This document shows, piece after piece, positions 34,168 through 43,523 of a stretch of DNA of 64,000 nt (the stretch's first letter is position 1; the number at the start of each line of letters is the position of its first letter). The translations under genes and the position numbers were made by a program. The notes beneath the pieces are model-generated. The model was not told the origin of the DNA. It worked only from the letters and a program-made list of their open reading frames with translations, and did no database searches. This DNA is from Verrucomicrobiota bacterium (GTDB taxonomy: Bacteria; Chlamydiota; Chlamydiia; Chlamydiales; Rhabdochlamydiaceae). Location of the stretch: the NCBI GenBank assembly GCA_018239715.1, contig JAFEGW010000009.1, forward strand, positions 1 through 64,000, read 5' to 3'.

Positions 34168-35211
34168 ATGCTTAAAGATCAAACTCTCTCAACCAGCAAA
34201 CGAGTCGATGTCGATAAAAAACGACTGATCAACTGCAACCAAGTCGATGTCAACCAGCTCATGCCCCTGAAATATAAATGGGCTTGGGAACACTACCTCA
34301 ACGGCTGCGCCAACCACTGGATGCCGACCGAAGTCCCGATGGGAAAAGACATCGAGACCTGGAAATCGAGCACGGCTCTCAGCAAAGATGAGCGTCAGGT
34401 TATCATGCGCAACTTAGGTTTTTTCAGCACCGCTGAAAGCCTTGTCGGCAATAACATTGTTTTAGCAATCTTCAAACATGTCACGAACCCCGAAGTCCGG
34501 CAGTATCTCCTCCGCCAGTCCTTCGAGGAAGCGATCCATACCCATACATTCCACTACATCGTCGAATCCCTCGCCTTAGACCAAGGCGAAGTGTTCAACA
34601 TGTACAACGAAGTCAATACGATCCATGCGAAAGACCAGTTCGAGATGACTCTCACTGAGGATATCTTGAAGCCTGACTTCAACACTTCGACGCAAGAAGG
34701 AGCTCAGAAGTTCCTCGAGAACCTGATCGGCTACTACATCATCATGGAAGGGATTTTCTTCTACAGCGGCTTTGTGATGATCCTCTCGTTCCACCGCCAG
34801 AACAAGATGACAGGGATTGGCGAGCAGTTCCAATACATCCTCCGCGATGAGACTGTCCACCTCAACTTCGGGATCGACCTGATCAACGGCATTAAAGAAG
34901 AAAACCCCAGTCTCTGGACCCCCGAGTTCCAAGCTCACATTGTCGACCTCATCAAACAAGCCGTCGAGCTCGAGTTCCAGTATGCGCAAGACTGCCTCCC
35001 CCGCGGCATCTTAGGCCTCACCGCCCCGATGTTCCGGGAATACGTCCAGTACATTGCAGACCGCCGCTTAGAGCGCATCGGCCTCAAACCGATCTACCGC
35101 TCTAAAAACCCTTTCCCTTGGATGAGTGAAACCATCGACCTGAACAAGGAAAAGAATTTCTTCGAGACCCGCGTCACCGAATATCAATCAGCCGCTAACC
35201 TCACTTGGTAA
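34168..35211 (+). CDS. nrdB: Ribonucleoside-diphosphate reductase beta subunit, class Ic
   Basis: A 347-residue small subunit. Metal ligands are visible: Glu90 in [10 protein letters not shown], ExxH at 121-124 (EEAIHTHTF), and later EGIFFYSGF and [10 protein letters not shown]. The radical Tyr of classic class I enzymes is Phe128 (His124+4). Glu90 replaces the usual Asp. This is the pattern of Chlamydia trachomatis NrdB, which uses a Mn/Fe centre in place of a tyrosyl radical. A strong AAGGAGA ribosome site precedes it. It ends at a two-way terminator. Confidence 0.97.
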   Translation: MLKDQTLSTSKRVDVDKKRLINCNQVDVNQLMPLKYKWAWEHYLNGCANHWMPTEVPMGKDIETWKSSTALSKDERQVIMRNLGFFSTAESLVGNNIVLAIFKHVTNPEVRQYLLRQSFEEAIHTHTFHYIVESLALDQGEVFNMYNEVNTIHAKDQFEMTLTEDILKPDFNTSTQEGAQKFLENLIGYYIIMEGIFFYSGFVMILSFHRQNKMTGIGEQFQYILRDETVHLNFGIDLINGIKEENPSLWTPEFQAHIVDLIKQAVELEFQYAQDCLPRGILGLTAPMFREYVQYIADRRLERIGLKPIYRSKNPFPWMSETIDLNKEKNFFETRVTEYQSAANLTW

Positions 35212-35217
35212 ATAAAA

Positions 35218-35246
35218 AAGGCCTGCTTCTTTCAGAAGCAGGCCTT
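35218..35246. terminator. Bidirectional terminator
   Basis: AAGGCCTGCTTCT pairs perfectly with AGAAGCAGGCCTT (13 bp) around TTC. Read on the minus strand it is followed by TTTTTTATT, ideal for the gene ending at 35280. On the plus strand it closes nrdAB with a weaker T run. Confidence 0.85.
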
Positions 35247-35279
35247 GTGTCAAAAAAGACTTCTATTTATGGGGAGCTT

Positions 35280-35864
35280 TTAATTTAACCGGATCACCAT
35301 CTGGCTGATCCCTTCTACTTTAAACTCAGAAATATATCCCTTATTTTGCAGGGCAACTAGAACTCGAATAACATAGCTTTTACTTTGGTGAGGTCCATTA
35401 ATATCAGCTCCTTTTGGCAATCCATACCTGAAGAAAGGAAGAAGACTAGAATTATCCCTGCGATTAATGGCAAATTCTTTCTCTGCTGAATTTTTCAAAG
35501 CGGTTAGAACAAATTCACAAACGAACTCTAAAGTTGCCTCATAAAGCCCCGCAACGACTTTTTCACTGAGCTCGTCGACATTGAATAGATCTTTAGGACT
35601 TATTTCTGCAAACGGCTTCGGAAGATGTTCTTTTGTTTCTGCAACCGACTTAGGATCTGGCTGAGGACTTGATATCTGTCTCTTCGAACGAAGATGTAAG
35701 ACAGCTAGACCCAGGATACCTACTGCTGTGAGAGCAATACCCGTGGCAACTTTCCAATCCATATTTTTAACCAACGCTTTCAAATCGATGTTTCTTATTG
35801 CTTGTAAGGGAGAAAATTGACTGATAGAATTGATTTTTGAGAATGAATTGAAATAGGTTTTCAT
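35280..35864 (-). CDS. Membrane-anchored protein with possible winged-helix-like C-terminus
   Basis: A 194-residue protein. One membrane segment (about 40-58: TGIALTAVGILGLAVLHL) follows MDWKVA. A Pro/Ser linker leads to a soluble domain ending SYVIRVLVALQNKGYISEF. The 241-residue protein at 56864-57589 has the same plan: LNWKVGVCFAAALVLIIVV, then RLLIRILDALVAKGYLFKR. They are likely paralogs. Family not recognised. The start has only weak upstream GAGGG. Confidence 0.75.
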   Translation of the reverse strand: MKTYFNSFSKINSISQFSPLQAIRNIDLKALVKNMDWKVATGIALTAVGILGLAVLHLRSKRQISSPQPDPKSVAETKEHLPKPFAEISPKDLFNVDELSEKVVAGLYEATLEFVCEFVLTALKNSAEKEFAINRRDNSSLLPFFRYGLPKGADINGPHQSKSYVIRVLVALQNKGYISEFKVEGISQMVIRLN

Positions 35865-36093
35865 TTAACTTTCTGCCCTCTTGTTTTTAGAATTTATATA
35901 AAAATTCTAATCAACATTTATTGTAATAATAAAATAACAAAATATTTGATTTAATTCATCTCGAAAGCTTAAATAATCAAAATTGCCATCTTTAAAGACA
36001 AATGATTTTTTAACTTACTGATGGGTTTATAGCTCCTTTGCTTCGTTATGATTTTAATGTGCAAGTGAAGCGCCGAAACTCGAATCAACGGTA

Positions 36094-37590
36094 TTACACA
36101 ACACCCGTCTTCTGCTCCTCTCTCTTGTCCGGAAGTAAGCCTTGTCTCTCTGTATAGCTCTCGAGTTGCAAGCTTTGCCGCTCTTTATCGAGCTCTTCCA
36201 ACTCTTGGATGATATCCTTAGAATATTCCGGATCAGCCAACAGAGTGAAAAGCCGCATCTTCATCTGACCTAGCTTTTTAGCCACGGGCGCTTCAGAACT
36301 CTGAGCCAATTCTTCGATTTCAGCGACGAGAGGTTTGACAATGGAATAGAGCAGGTCCAGCTTCGCATATATCTCGAGTTGTAAGCTTTGCCGCTCTTGA
36401 ACGAGCTCTTCCAACCTTCTAATGATATCGATAAAAAATTGCGGGTCATCTAAAAAAGATAAAAACTGCTTTTTCATCCGCCCTAACTCTCCTGCTACGA
36501 CTACTTCAGAACCTTGGGCTAATTGATCGATTTCAGCGACGAGAGGTTCGACAATTTGAGAACGCAGATTAAGTCCGGCATATTTCTCGATTTCTGAAAT
36601 TTGCTGCGCTGTATCGAACTGTTCCAATTGTGTAATAAAATCGATAGAAAATTTCGGGGCATCTAAAAGCTTTAAAAGCCCTAACTTCATACGGGCTAAC
36701 TTTTCAGCAACGACTTCATTGCAATTTGGGGCCCCTTGTTCGATTATAGCTAAGAAAGGTGTAATGATTTGATAGCGCAGGTCCAGTTCGGTATAAATTT
36801 CTTTATCCCTTTCTACTTGTTCTACCAAGTCCCAACAGACATACATGCGAAGCATACGAAAAATATGATCAAAAAATTTGACATAGATCTGGGGAATGAT
36901 GTGGGGATTTATTTCGATGGTAGAAAGCTTAACAAAAGCCTCTTTTTTGACCTGCCTTCTTGCCTCCGCAGAAGGCTTAGAAGGGCTAGTATAGCCGGTA
37001 TCCTGGCAGAGATAATGGAGGTATTCTTGATAGCTGGCAAAAGACCTGGGACAACAGATAGGCAGTTCTTGAGCGAGAGGTTCCATCCGCTGCTCGTTGA
37101 GCCGAGCTAGAGTTACTAAGCATTTCCGCAATTTATCGCAAACCTCTTTCCCCTCAGCCACGAATGCCAGCCCCCTGAGTTCAGCTCTACAAGCATCCCA
37201 TTCTGTATCCTTACCCTCTTCTTGATGGATACGTTTAAGCTGTTTCATCAAATCTGACATCAGCTTCTGGCAAAACTCCAGCCTCACTTGCCACTCCGGA
37301 CTGGATTCTTCTGTTTGCAGCCATGTTGAAAGTTGTCGCTGATGTATCTCGATAAACTGCTGAAATGAAATCAGCTCGTCCTCGAAAGATTTGTAAGATG
37401 GAACTTCAGGACTCTTTTGTTGTGCTCCCCATAGACATTCAAGGAGACGCTCTCGGAAGAGATAGAGTAGGCAAATGCCTACGACAGCACTCAAAACCGC
37501 TATCGCATGCCCTCCCCATAAGGCTTCGGGCACGTAAGGCATCCGATGCCGAGCAATGGAAACAGTTTCTGAAATAGTAGAAACTTTCAT
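36094..37590 (-). CDS. Membrane-anchored coiled-coil protein with three 71-residue repeats
   Basis: A 498-residue protein. A membrane segment (about 28-46: GGHAIAVLSAVVGICLLYLF) is followed by a helical, Glu/Gln/Leu-rich region. Residues 266-478 are three repeats of exactly 71 residues, each opening Y-x-x-L-x-L and containing a PLVAEI-like core (diverged to PFLAII in the first), then a 'VAxxLxxMK' helix, 'LxDPxF/Y' and a coiled-coil end (ERQSLQLE). The last repeats are closest to each other. The C-terminus is polar. Family not recognised. No signal peptide; topology and function unknown. Confidence 0.8.
   Translation of the reverse strand: MKVSTISETVSIARHRMPYVPEALWGGHAIAVLSAVVGICLLYLFRERLLECLWGAQQKSPEVPSYKSFEDELISFQQFIEIHQRQLSTWLQTEESSPEWQVRLEFCQKLMSDLMKQLKRIHQEEGKDTEWDACRAELRGLAFVAEGKEVCDKLRKCLVTLARLNEQRMEPLAQELPICCPRSFASYQEYLHYLCQDTGYTSPSKPSAEARRQVKKEAFVKLSTIEINPHIIPQIYVKFFDHIFRMLRMYVCWDLVEQVERDKEIYTELDLRYQIITPFLAIIEQGAPNCNEVVAEKLARMKLGLLKLLDAPKFSIDFITQLEQFDTAQQISEIEKYAGLNLRSQIVEPLVAEIDQLAQGSEVVVAGELGRMKKQFLSFLDDPQFFIDIIRRLEELVQERQSLQLEIYAKLDLLYSIVKPLVAEIEELAQSSEAPVAKKLGQMKMRLFTLLADPEYSKDIIQELEELDKERQSLQLESYTERQGLLPDKREEQKTGVV
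36157..36795 (-). repeat. Three tandem 213-bp coding repeats
   Basis: Codons 266-478 of the 498-residue protein form three in-frame copies of 213 bp. For example CTCGAGTTGCAAGC near 36164 recurs as CTCGAGTTGTAAGC near 36377. Confidence 0.85.
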
Positions 37591-37654
37591 AGACCAAACA
37601 GAATGTCAAAGACATTAATTATTGTGAATAAAATATTAATCTTTAAAAGTCGGC

Positions 37655-37684
37655 TTGTTCCAATTAGAACCGTTCAGCTATATC
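37655..37684 (+). promoter_or_regulatory. Predicted promoter, leaderless type
   Basis: TTGTTC (37655-37660), 18 nt, TATATC (37679-37684), then 6 nt to ATG 37691; no ribosome site. Confidence 0.4.
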
Positions 37685-37690
37685 AAAATC

Positions 37691-38464
37691 ATGAAGCTAC
37701 AAGATAAGGTTATACTTGTCACAGGCGCGGCAAGCGGTATAGGAAAGTCAATTGCAGAGCGATTCGTCCAAGAAGGAGCAATGGTTGCACTTGCCGATTT
37801 AGATTTTCACAAAGCAAAATTGGCAGCTCAGGAGATAGGAAAAAAAGCCATCCCCCTTGCCATGGATGTCTCGCAAGAATCGCAAGTTGATCGCGGAGTC
37901 GAAGAGATCTTGGGAAAGTATGGGCGCATCGATGTTCTCGTCAGCAATGCCGGAATCCAGCACATCGCTCCCCTGGATAAACTGGCTTTAAGCGATTGGA
38001 GAAAAATGATGTCCATTCACCTCGACGGAGCTTTTTTAACCACGCGCGCCTGCCTGCGCTCCATGTATGCAGGCGGGAAAGGCGGAAGCATTATTTATAT
38101 CGGCTCTGTTCACTCCAAAGATGCTTCGGTTTTAAAAGCTCCTTATGTCACCGCCAAACATGGACTCGAAGGACTCTGCAAAGTGGTGGCTAAAGAAGGC
38201 GCTCCTCAGGGCGTCCGAGCAAATCTTATATGCCCTGGATTTGTGCGCACTCCTCTTGTCGATAAACAGATTCCTGAGCAGGCAGAAAACTTAGGGCTCA
38301 GTGAAGAACAGGTCATTAAACAAATCATGCTGAAAGAAACTGTCGATGGGGAATTCACCACCGTGGAAGATATTGCGGAGGCTGCTCTATTTTTCGCCTC
38401 TTTTGAGTCGAATGCCTTAACCGGCCAATCGCTGGTGGTCAGCCACGGTTGGTTCATGCAATAG
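37691..38464 (+). CDS. bdhA: D-3-hydroxybutyrate dehydrogenase
   Basis: A 257-residue short-chain dehydrogenase. It has [15 protein letters not shown] (cofactor), [10 protein letters not shown], catalytic Ser in YIGSVHS, and YVTAKHG (Tyr/Lys). The lid [10 protein letters not shown] and [16 protein letters not shown], with the end [13 protein letters not shown], are specific to 3-hydroxybutyrate dehydrogenases, which interconvert 3-hydroxybutyrate and acetoacetate with NAD. Start 37691 is chosen over an upstream frame at 37655 because the protein then begins at the usual [11 protein letters not shown]. It is 7 bp before the acetoacetate decarboxylase gene, the next step. Confidence 0.93.
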   Translation: MKLQDKVILVTGAASGIGKSIAERFVQEGAMVALADLDFHKAKLAAQEIGKKAIPLAMDVSQESQVDRGVEEILGKYGRIDVLVSNAGIQHIAPLDKLALSDWRKMMSIHLDGAFLTTRACLRSMYAGGKGGSIIYIGSVHSKDASVLKAPYVTAKHGLEGLCKVVAKEGAPQGVRANLICPGFVRTPLVDKQIPEQAENLGLSEEQVIKQIMLKETVDGEFTTVEDIAEAALFFASFESNALTGQSLVVSHGWFMQ

Positions 38465-38471
38465 GAGTGTT

Positions 38472-39212
38472 GTGCGAGAAGAAGATATCAAACATGCCTT
38501 TACTATGCCTTTTTCTAGTCCCATCTATCCTCGCGGCCCTTACCATTTTATCAATCGAGAGTACTTGATCATCACCTATGAGACGGACCTAGATGCTTTA
38601 AAGGCCGTTGTTCCTGAGCCGCTCGAGGTTCATCAACCCTGGGTCAAATATGAGTTTATTCGGATGCCAGATTCCAGTGGATTTGGCGACTATACAGAAT
38701 CGGGGCAAGTGATTCCTGTCGTTTTTAAAGGAAAGCCCGGCAACTATGTTCATTCGATGTATTTGGACTGCGAGCCGCCGATTGCTGCTGGCCGTGAAAT
38801 TTGGGGGTTTCCGAAAACTTTTGGCCATCCTTCATTACGAGTAAAAAGCGATGTTTTAACGGGGGAATTAAAATATCAGGGAGTTAGAGTCGCGTTAGGA
38901 ACGATGGGCTACAAATATAAAGCCGTTAACGTCAAAGAGATTGAGAAAGACTTCTCTGAAACCCCGAATTTTCTCTTAAAAATCATCCCTCATGTCGATG
39001 GAAGTCCTCGCATCTGCGAGCTAATCTCCCATCGCCTCACTGATGTGAAGATCAAAGGAGCTTGGACCGGTCCTGCGGAGCTCGATCTAGTCCCTCACGT
39101 CATGGCGCCTGTGGCCCACCTTCCTGTCCGTCGTATCGTCTCCGCTGTACATACCGTCAGTGATCTGACGCTGCCTTACGGCCATGTGGTCCATGATTAC
39201 TTAAGTCGCTAA
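38472..39212 (+). CDS. adc: Acetoacetate decarboxylase
   Basis: A 246-residue protein starting at GTG with GGAG just upstream. It has [34 protein letters not shown] and [19 protein letters not shown], the acetoacetate decarboxylase pattern. Lys115 in GFPKT is the Schiff-base lysine. The next residue, usually Lys that lowers its pKa, is Thr116, so activity may differ from clostridial Adc. Together with bdhA it would turn 3-hydroxybutyrate to acetone and CO2, or the enzyme may act on a related beta-keto acid. Confidence 0.85.
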   Translation: MREEDIKHAFTMPFSSPIYPRGPYHFINREYLIITYETDLDALKAVVPEPLEVHQPWVKYEFIRMPDSSGFGDYTESGQVIPVVFKGKPGNYVHSMYLDCEPPIAAGREIWGFPKTFGHPSLRVKSDVLTGELKYQGVRVALGTMGYKYKAVNVKEIEKDFSETPNFLLKIIPHVDGSPRICELISHRLTDVKIKGAWTGPAELDLVPHVMAPVAHLPVRRIVSAVHTVSDLTLPYGHVVHDYLSR

Positions 39213-39411
39213 CGGATACAGCACATTGACATTCAAAATATCCTTGCTGGTGGAGTAGTCACTCAGGCTAAAAATGTCTTTATTAAAGATATCTTGCGGG
39301 TGGATAAACTGCTAAATGCATTAATATAATAAAATTAATTTAAAAAATAAAACATTTTTTAAAATACTTAATTTATTATGATTACGAATATTGCTGTGAT
39401 AAGGATTAATT

Positions 39412-40209
39412 ATGGTTACATCTTCAGATGCCACTGCGGTTTCTTCTTTGGGTACATTTCCCAATGAAACAGTCTCGCTGACCTCTCTTTCGTATTTACA
39501 CTCCTATCTTTTCATCGTCGGTGCAAGCGCAGCTGCGACTCTCAGCACAAAATGGATCGTTCCCTTGATTGCTGAATACATGGGATTTTCGATTTCTCCC
39601 GCGATGGTCAGGTGGGCCCTGGGAACTTTAGGGGTTGCTTCTGCTCTGCTGGCACTGACCCTAAAAAAAGAGCTGACTTATGAAATTTCATTGATCTATA
39701 CCATCTGGGGATCCAAAGCCTGGTGGACCCGTATCACAGATAAAGTAATCCTAGGGGCTCTTCCCTTAAAGTCGCAAAAAGATAAAATTAAAGCTCTCGG
39801 CGTAACCCATGTTATCACCACTTTGGAAGAGTTCGAAGGGAAGAAAGGCCTGGTTCATCCGCTCACTTCCCAGGAATGGAAAGGTGCATCTATTACCCAT
39901 AAACACATCGTCGCTGAAGATTTTGTGGGCATGCCCGCCAAGAAAATTCACGAAGCTGTCGAATATATACACGGGGAAATTCAGAGCCATCCTAACACTC
40001 AATTCTACGTCCATTGCAAGGCAGGACGCGGCCGCAGTGCGACGGTCGTCGTTGCCTACCTCTGGAAATATGGCAGTCAAAATTTTACCACCAAAGAAGC
40101 AGCCTACAATTTTGTCAAAAATTTGAGACCTCAAATTAATCTCAACGAAAACCAAATGGCTGCGCTTCAAGCCTATATCGATCAGTATCCTAAGCTCGCT
40201 CGCGTTTAA
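39412..40209 (+). CDS. PTPMT1-like dual-specificity phosphatase, membrane-anchored
   Basis: A 265-residue protein. Residues 30-85 hold two membrane segments (FIVGASAAATLSTKWIVPLI; LGTLGVASALLALTL). The phosphatase domain shows WWTRITDKVILGALPL (104-119), possible general acid Asp170, and the loop HCKAGRGRSATV (Cys202, Arg208). WxxRIxxxVxLGALPL and the CKAGRxRSAT loop match PTPMT1, the phosphatidylglycerophosphate phosphatase of mitochondria. It may supply PG synthesis or act on host lipids. The 199 bp before it are AT-rich with no clear signal. Confidence 0.8.
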   Translation: MVTSSDATAVSSLGTFPNETVSLTSLSYLHSYLFIVGASAAATLSTKWIVPLIAEYMGFSISPAMVRWALGTLGVASALLALTLKKELTYEISLIYTIWGSKAWWTRITDKVILGALPLKSQKDKIKALGVTHVITTLEEFEGKKGLVHPLTSQEWKGASITHKHIVAEDFVGMPAKKIHEAVEYIHGEIQSHPNTQFYVHCKAGRGRSATVVVAYLWKYGSQNFTTKEAAYNFVKNLRPQINLNENQMAALQAYIDQYPKLARV

Positions 40210-40222
40210 AAAAAATCAAGCC

Positions 40223-40252
40223 TTGTCGAGAATCACTTCTGCTCCATATACT
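40223..40252 (+). promoter_or_regulatory. Predicted promoter, leaderless type
   Basis: TTGTCG (40223-40228), 18 nt, TATACT (40247-40252), then 8 nt to ATG 40261 with no ribosome site. Confidence 0.45.
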
Positions 40253-40260
40253 CAATCGCT

Positions 40261-43185
40261 ATGTGGAAAGAAAAAGGAAAATATAAAGATTTTGTCATTC
40301 AAAAAGTTCTGCCTTTAGAGGAGCTTAAAGCCACTTTAGTGGAGCTGGAGCATGTTCCTTCCGGCGCGCAAGTGATGCATATTGAAAACGACGATCCGGA
40401 AAATCTCTTTTGCCTTTCTTTTGAGACGCTCCCCTACAACTCCAATGGTGTTGCTCATATTTTAGAGCACACGGTTCTCTGTGGATCGCGCAAATTCCCT
40501 GTGAAAGATCCTTTCTTTGCGATGACCCGGCGGAGCCTCAATACCTTCATGAACGCCCTCACGGGCTCCGATTTTACCTGCTATCCAGCGGCTACCCAGG
40601 TGGAAAAAGACTTCTACAACCTTCTCGATGTCTATCTCGATGCGGTATTCCATCCGCAACTCAAAAAAGAGAGCTTTTTGCAAGAAGGCCACCGGCTGGA
40701 ATTTACCGATCCGAAAAATCTGCAAAATCTCGAATGGAAAGGCATCGTCTACAACGAAATGAAAGGAGCTCTAGCCTCCGCCGAGGCAAGACTTTGGCAT
40801 CAGATGATGCACCTGCTGGTCCCCAACCTGACGTATGCGCATGTTTCCGGAGGAACTCCCGAGGTCATCCCCTCACTGACCTACGAAGAGCTGATCCAGT
40901 TCCATGAAACCTATTACCATCCCTCCCGGTGCCTCTATTTCTTCTACGGCAATCTTCCCCTCAAAAAGCATCTCGATTTTATCCATGAAAAAGTCCTGAA
41001 AACGACGCCTAAACTCCCTCCTTTACCGCGTATTCCGCGGCAGCCAAGATTTAAGATGCCTGTCGAGCGGGAAGGATATTATCCCTCCACGGGCGGTGAA
41101 GACGGGGATGAAAAAACCATCGTCGCCTGGGGATGGCTGACCGTCCCCGTGCAAGATCAAGAGACACTGCTGGCGCTTACACTGCTAGATGCCGTCCTCA
41201 TGGAAACCGATGCTTCGCTGCTGAAGCTGCCCCTTTTGCAATCAGGCCTGTGCGCTTCTGCCGATGCACTTCTCGATACCGACATGTCGGAAATGCCCTA
41301 TCTCATCGTTTGCAAGGGATGCGATCCTGAAAATGTCCAGGCGCTCGATGATCTGCTCTTACGCTCTCTGCAGGACGTCCTCGACAAAGGCATTCCCCCT
41401 CATGTGATCGAAGCGGCCCTCCATCAATTAGAATTTGCACGCACAGAAATCGTCGGCGACCATGCTCCTTTTGGGCTGACGTTATTTATGCGTTCGGCCC
41501 TGGCCAAACAACACGGCTGTCCACCGGAAAATGCTTTGGTGATCCACAGCCTTTTTGCCCAGCTGCGAAAAAAACTGGAAGACCCTTCTTATCTGCCAGG
41601 CCTTTTGAAGACCTACCTGCTCCATAATCCGCACCGTGTCAGGCTGGCCTTCCATCCCGACAGCAAGCTGGCCCAGCAGGAATCGGAAGAAGAAAAAGAG
41701 CGTCTCAAAACTCTTGAGCACAATTTACCTCAGGCCGAAAAAGAAAAGATCGTCCAGCAGATGCACCATTTGGAGCATTATCAAAAACAGCTCGTCGAAC
41801 AAAATACCGACTGCCTGCCTAAAGTCACCTTGGACGACGTGCCCGTGCTCGCCCGAGATTTTGCTTTAAAAGAGAAAAACGGTGTTTTTACCCACTCTTG
41901 CTTCACGAACCACATCATCTACGCCGATTTAACATTCGATCTGCCCCATTTTGCGGAAGAGGATTTACCGTACGTGCAGCTTTTATGCTCGATCCTTCCC
42001 GAACTCGGGATGGGCAAACGGAGTTATATTCAAAACCTCGACTATTTGCAGTCCTCCGTTGGAGGCCTATCGACTGCCCTTTCTCTGCATGTACAAACTC
42101 AAAATCCCCATCACATGAAGCCGGCCTTCACGATCCGCGGCAAAGCCTTGGAGCGGAATGCCAAAGAGCTGTTTTCCATTTTTAAAGACCTGGCACTCTA
42201 TCCCCGCTTAGATGAAAAGAAAAGGATTGAAGAGCTGATCTTGCAAATTCACACGGGGCTGCAACACCGATTACAGAAAAACAGCCTACGTTATGCATCC
42301 CAACTGGCCCTTAGCGGTCTTTCAGCCTCTTCTAAAATTGCTGAGCGGTGGAGCGGGCTCAGCTATGTGAAGTGGATCCAAGAAATCGCCAGCGACTTGC
42401 CGAAAAAAATGCCCCCTGTCCTCCAAAAGCTTCAAGAGCTGAAAGATCAGCTCCTTTCCCTGCATGGCGCCCAGCTGATCCTCACCTGCGATGAACCGAT
42501 GCACCAAAAGCTCGTCCTGGAAGACTATTTTGGTGTCCTCGACCTGCCTAAAAAATCATTCACTCCTTGGAAAGGCGACTATCCTCTGGAACCTGTAAAA
42601 TCTCAAGGAAGGTCGCTCGCAACCCCGGTGGCGTTTACCTGCGAGGCATTCCCGGTCGCTTCCTACCTGAATCCCCATGCCCCTGCCTTAAGCGTTGCCT
42701 CCCACATTCTCGATAATAAAATTTTACATCCCAAGATCCGCGAACAAGGCGGCGCCTATGGCAGCGGAGCTAACTATTCCCCCATGACAGGCCATTTTAG
42801 CCTCTATGCTTTCCGCGATCCTCGCATTGCCCCGACCTTAAAAATTTTTAGAGAAGCCATTGAAACCGTGGCGGAAGGTCATTTTAATGCAGCCGATTTA
42901 GAGGAAGCCAAACTAGAGACCATGCAGCAGATGGATGTCCCTGTCGCCCCTGGAAGCCGCGGAGCGACCGCTTACGCCTGGCTGCGCGAAGGGAAAACAC
43001 TTAAGCAAAGACAGCATTACCGGGATACGCTCCTCGCTCTGACGCCTCAAGAGATCCGGCTGGCGGTCAAAAAAGAACTTTTAGAGAAGCTCGGAAAGGG
43101 CACGGTTGTCACCTTTGCCAGCAAGGAACTTTTGGAAAAGGAAAACCCACAGCTCGAAAAACCGTTGCCTATTATCCCTGTTTGA
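40261..43185 (+). CDS. M16C metalloprotease, presequence protease (PreP)-like
   Basis: A 974-residue protein of the M16C family. The inverted zinc motif HILEH is at residues 66-70 (VAHILEHTVLCGS). The downstream Glu lies in WKGIVYNEMKGALAS. The middle has the M16C-associated region, and the C-terminal half ends with REQGGAYGSGANYSPMTG. Length matches PreP (about 970-1000). Such enzymes form a closed chamber and degrade unfolded peptides of 10-65 residues. No signal peptide: probably cytoplasmic peptide clearance. Followed by tRNA genes. Confidence 0.92.
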   Translation: MWKEKGKYKDFVIQKVLPLEELKATLVELEHVPSGAQVMHIENDDPENLFCLSFETLPYNSNGVAHILEHTVLCGSRKFPVKDPFFAMTRRSLNTFMNALTGSDFTCYPAATQVEKDFYNLLDVYLDAVFHPQLKKESFLQEGHRLEFTDPKNLQNLEWKGIVYNEMKGALASAEARLWHQMMHLLVPNLTYAHVSGGTPEVIPSLTYEELIQFHETYYHPSRCLYFFYGNLPLKKHLDFIHEKVLKTTPKLPPLPRIPRQPRFKMPVEREGYYPSTGGEDGDEKTIVAWGWLTVPVQDQETLLALTLLDAVLMETDASLLKLPLLQSGLCASADALLDTDMSEMPYLIVCKGCDPENVQALDDLLLRSLQDVLDKGIPPHVIEAALHQLEFARTEIVGDHAPFGLTLFMRSALAKQHGCPPENALVIHSLFAQLRKKLEDPSYLPGLLKTYLLHNPHRVRLAFHPDSKLAQQESEEEKERLKTLEHNLPQAEKEKIVQQMHHLEHYQKQLVEQNTDCLPKVTLDDVPVLARDFALKEKNGVFTHSCFTNHIIYADLTFDLPHFAEEDLPYVQLLCSILPELGMGKRSYIQNLDYLQSSVGGLSTALSLHVQTQNPHHMKPAFTIRGKALERNAKELFSIFKDLALYPRLDEKKRIEELILQIHTGLQHRLQKNSLRYASQLALSGLSASSKIAERWSGLSYVKWIQEIASDLPKKMPPVLQKLQELKDQLLSLHGAQLILTCDEPMHQKLVLEDYFGVLDLPKKSFTPWKGDYPLEPVKSQGRSLATPVAFTCEAFPVASYLNPHAPALSVASHILDNKILHPKIREQGGAYGSGANYSPMTGHFSLYAFRDPRIAPTLKIFREAIETVAEGHFNAADLEEAKLETMQQMDVPVAPGSRGATAYAWLREGKTLKQRQHYRDTLLALTPQEIRLAVKKELLEKLGKGTVVTFASKELLEKENPQLEKPLPIIPV

Positions 43186-43212
43186 GCTAAATTTTGTCCC
43201 CTATACTGTTGA

Positions 43213-43285
43213 GGGCGTATAGCTCAGTTGGTAGAGCGCCTGTCTTACACACAGGTGGTCATAGGTTCGAGTCCTGTTGCGCCCA
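43213..43285 (+). tRNA. tRNA-Val (anticodon TAC)
   Basis: A full cloverleaf: acceptor GGGCGTA/TGCGCCC, D-arm AGCTCAGTTGGTAGAGC, anticodon arm CCTGT-CTTACAC-ACAGG, T-arm with GGTTCGAGTCC. Discriminator A. CCA is not encoded. Confidence 0.97.
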
Positions 43286-43295
43286 TCACTCCTAC

Positions 43296-43369
43296 GCGGG
43301 AGTAGTTCAATTGGTTAGAGCACTGCCCTGTCACGGCAGAAGTTGCGGGTTCGAGCCCCGTCTCCCGCG
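43296..43369 (+). tRNA. tRNA-Asp (anticodon GTC)
   Basis: Acceptor GCGGGAG/CTCCCGC, anticodon arm CTGCC-CTGTCAC-GGCAG, T-arm GGTTCGAGCCC, discriminator G. It is 10 bp after tRNA-Val, so both are probably cut from one transcript. Confidence 0.97.
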
Positions 43370-43431
43370 AGTTTTCTTAAGCAATTTACCTTACACAATC
43401 CTTCTATATTTTCCGTTTTGAAATAGGTTCT

Positions 43432-43445
43432 CAATTCGCGAATTG
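43432..43445. promoter_or_regulatory. Perfect palindrome, possible operator
   Basis: CAATTCGCGAATTG is a 14-bp perfect palindrome about 80 bp upstream of the antitoxin gene. Antitoxins of this class often bind palindromes in their own promoter. Confidence 0.4.
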
Positions 43446-43486
43446 GGCAGCATCAATTACATTTGACTAGACTCAATATTCGTGAC

Positions 43487-43498
43487 CATATTAATATG
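43487..43498. promoter_or_regulatory. Perfect palindrome near the toxin-antitoxin promoter
   Basis: CATATTAATATG is a 12-bp perfect palindrome 25 bp before the antitoxin ATG. It lies after TTGACT (43463-43468), where a -10 box would be expected. Confidence 0.4.
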
Positions 43499-43523
43499 AC
43501 TATAGATACTCTAGAGGATATCA

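Noticed and set aside
43194-43421. Open frame over the tRNA genes
   Set aside because: It is only read-through of two tRNA genes.
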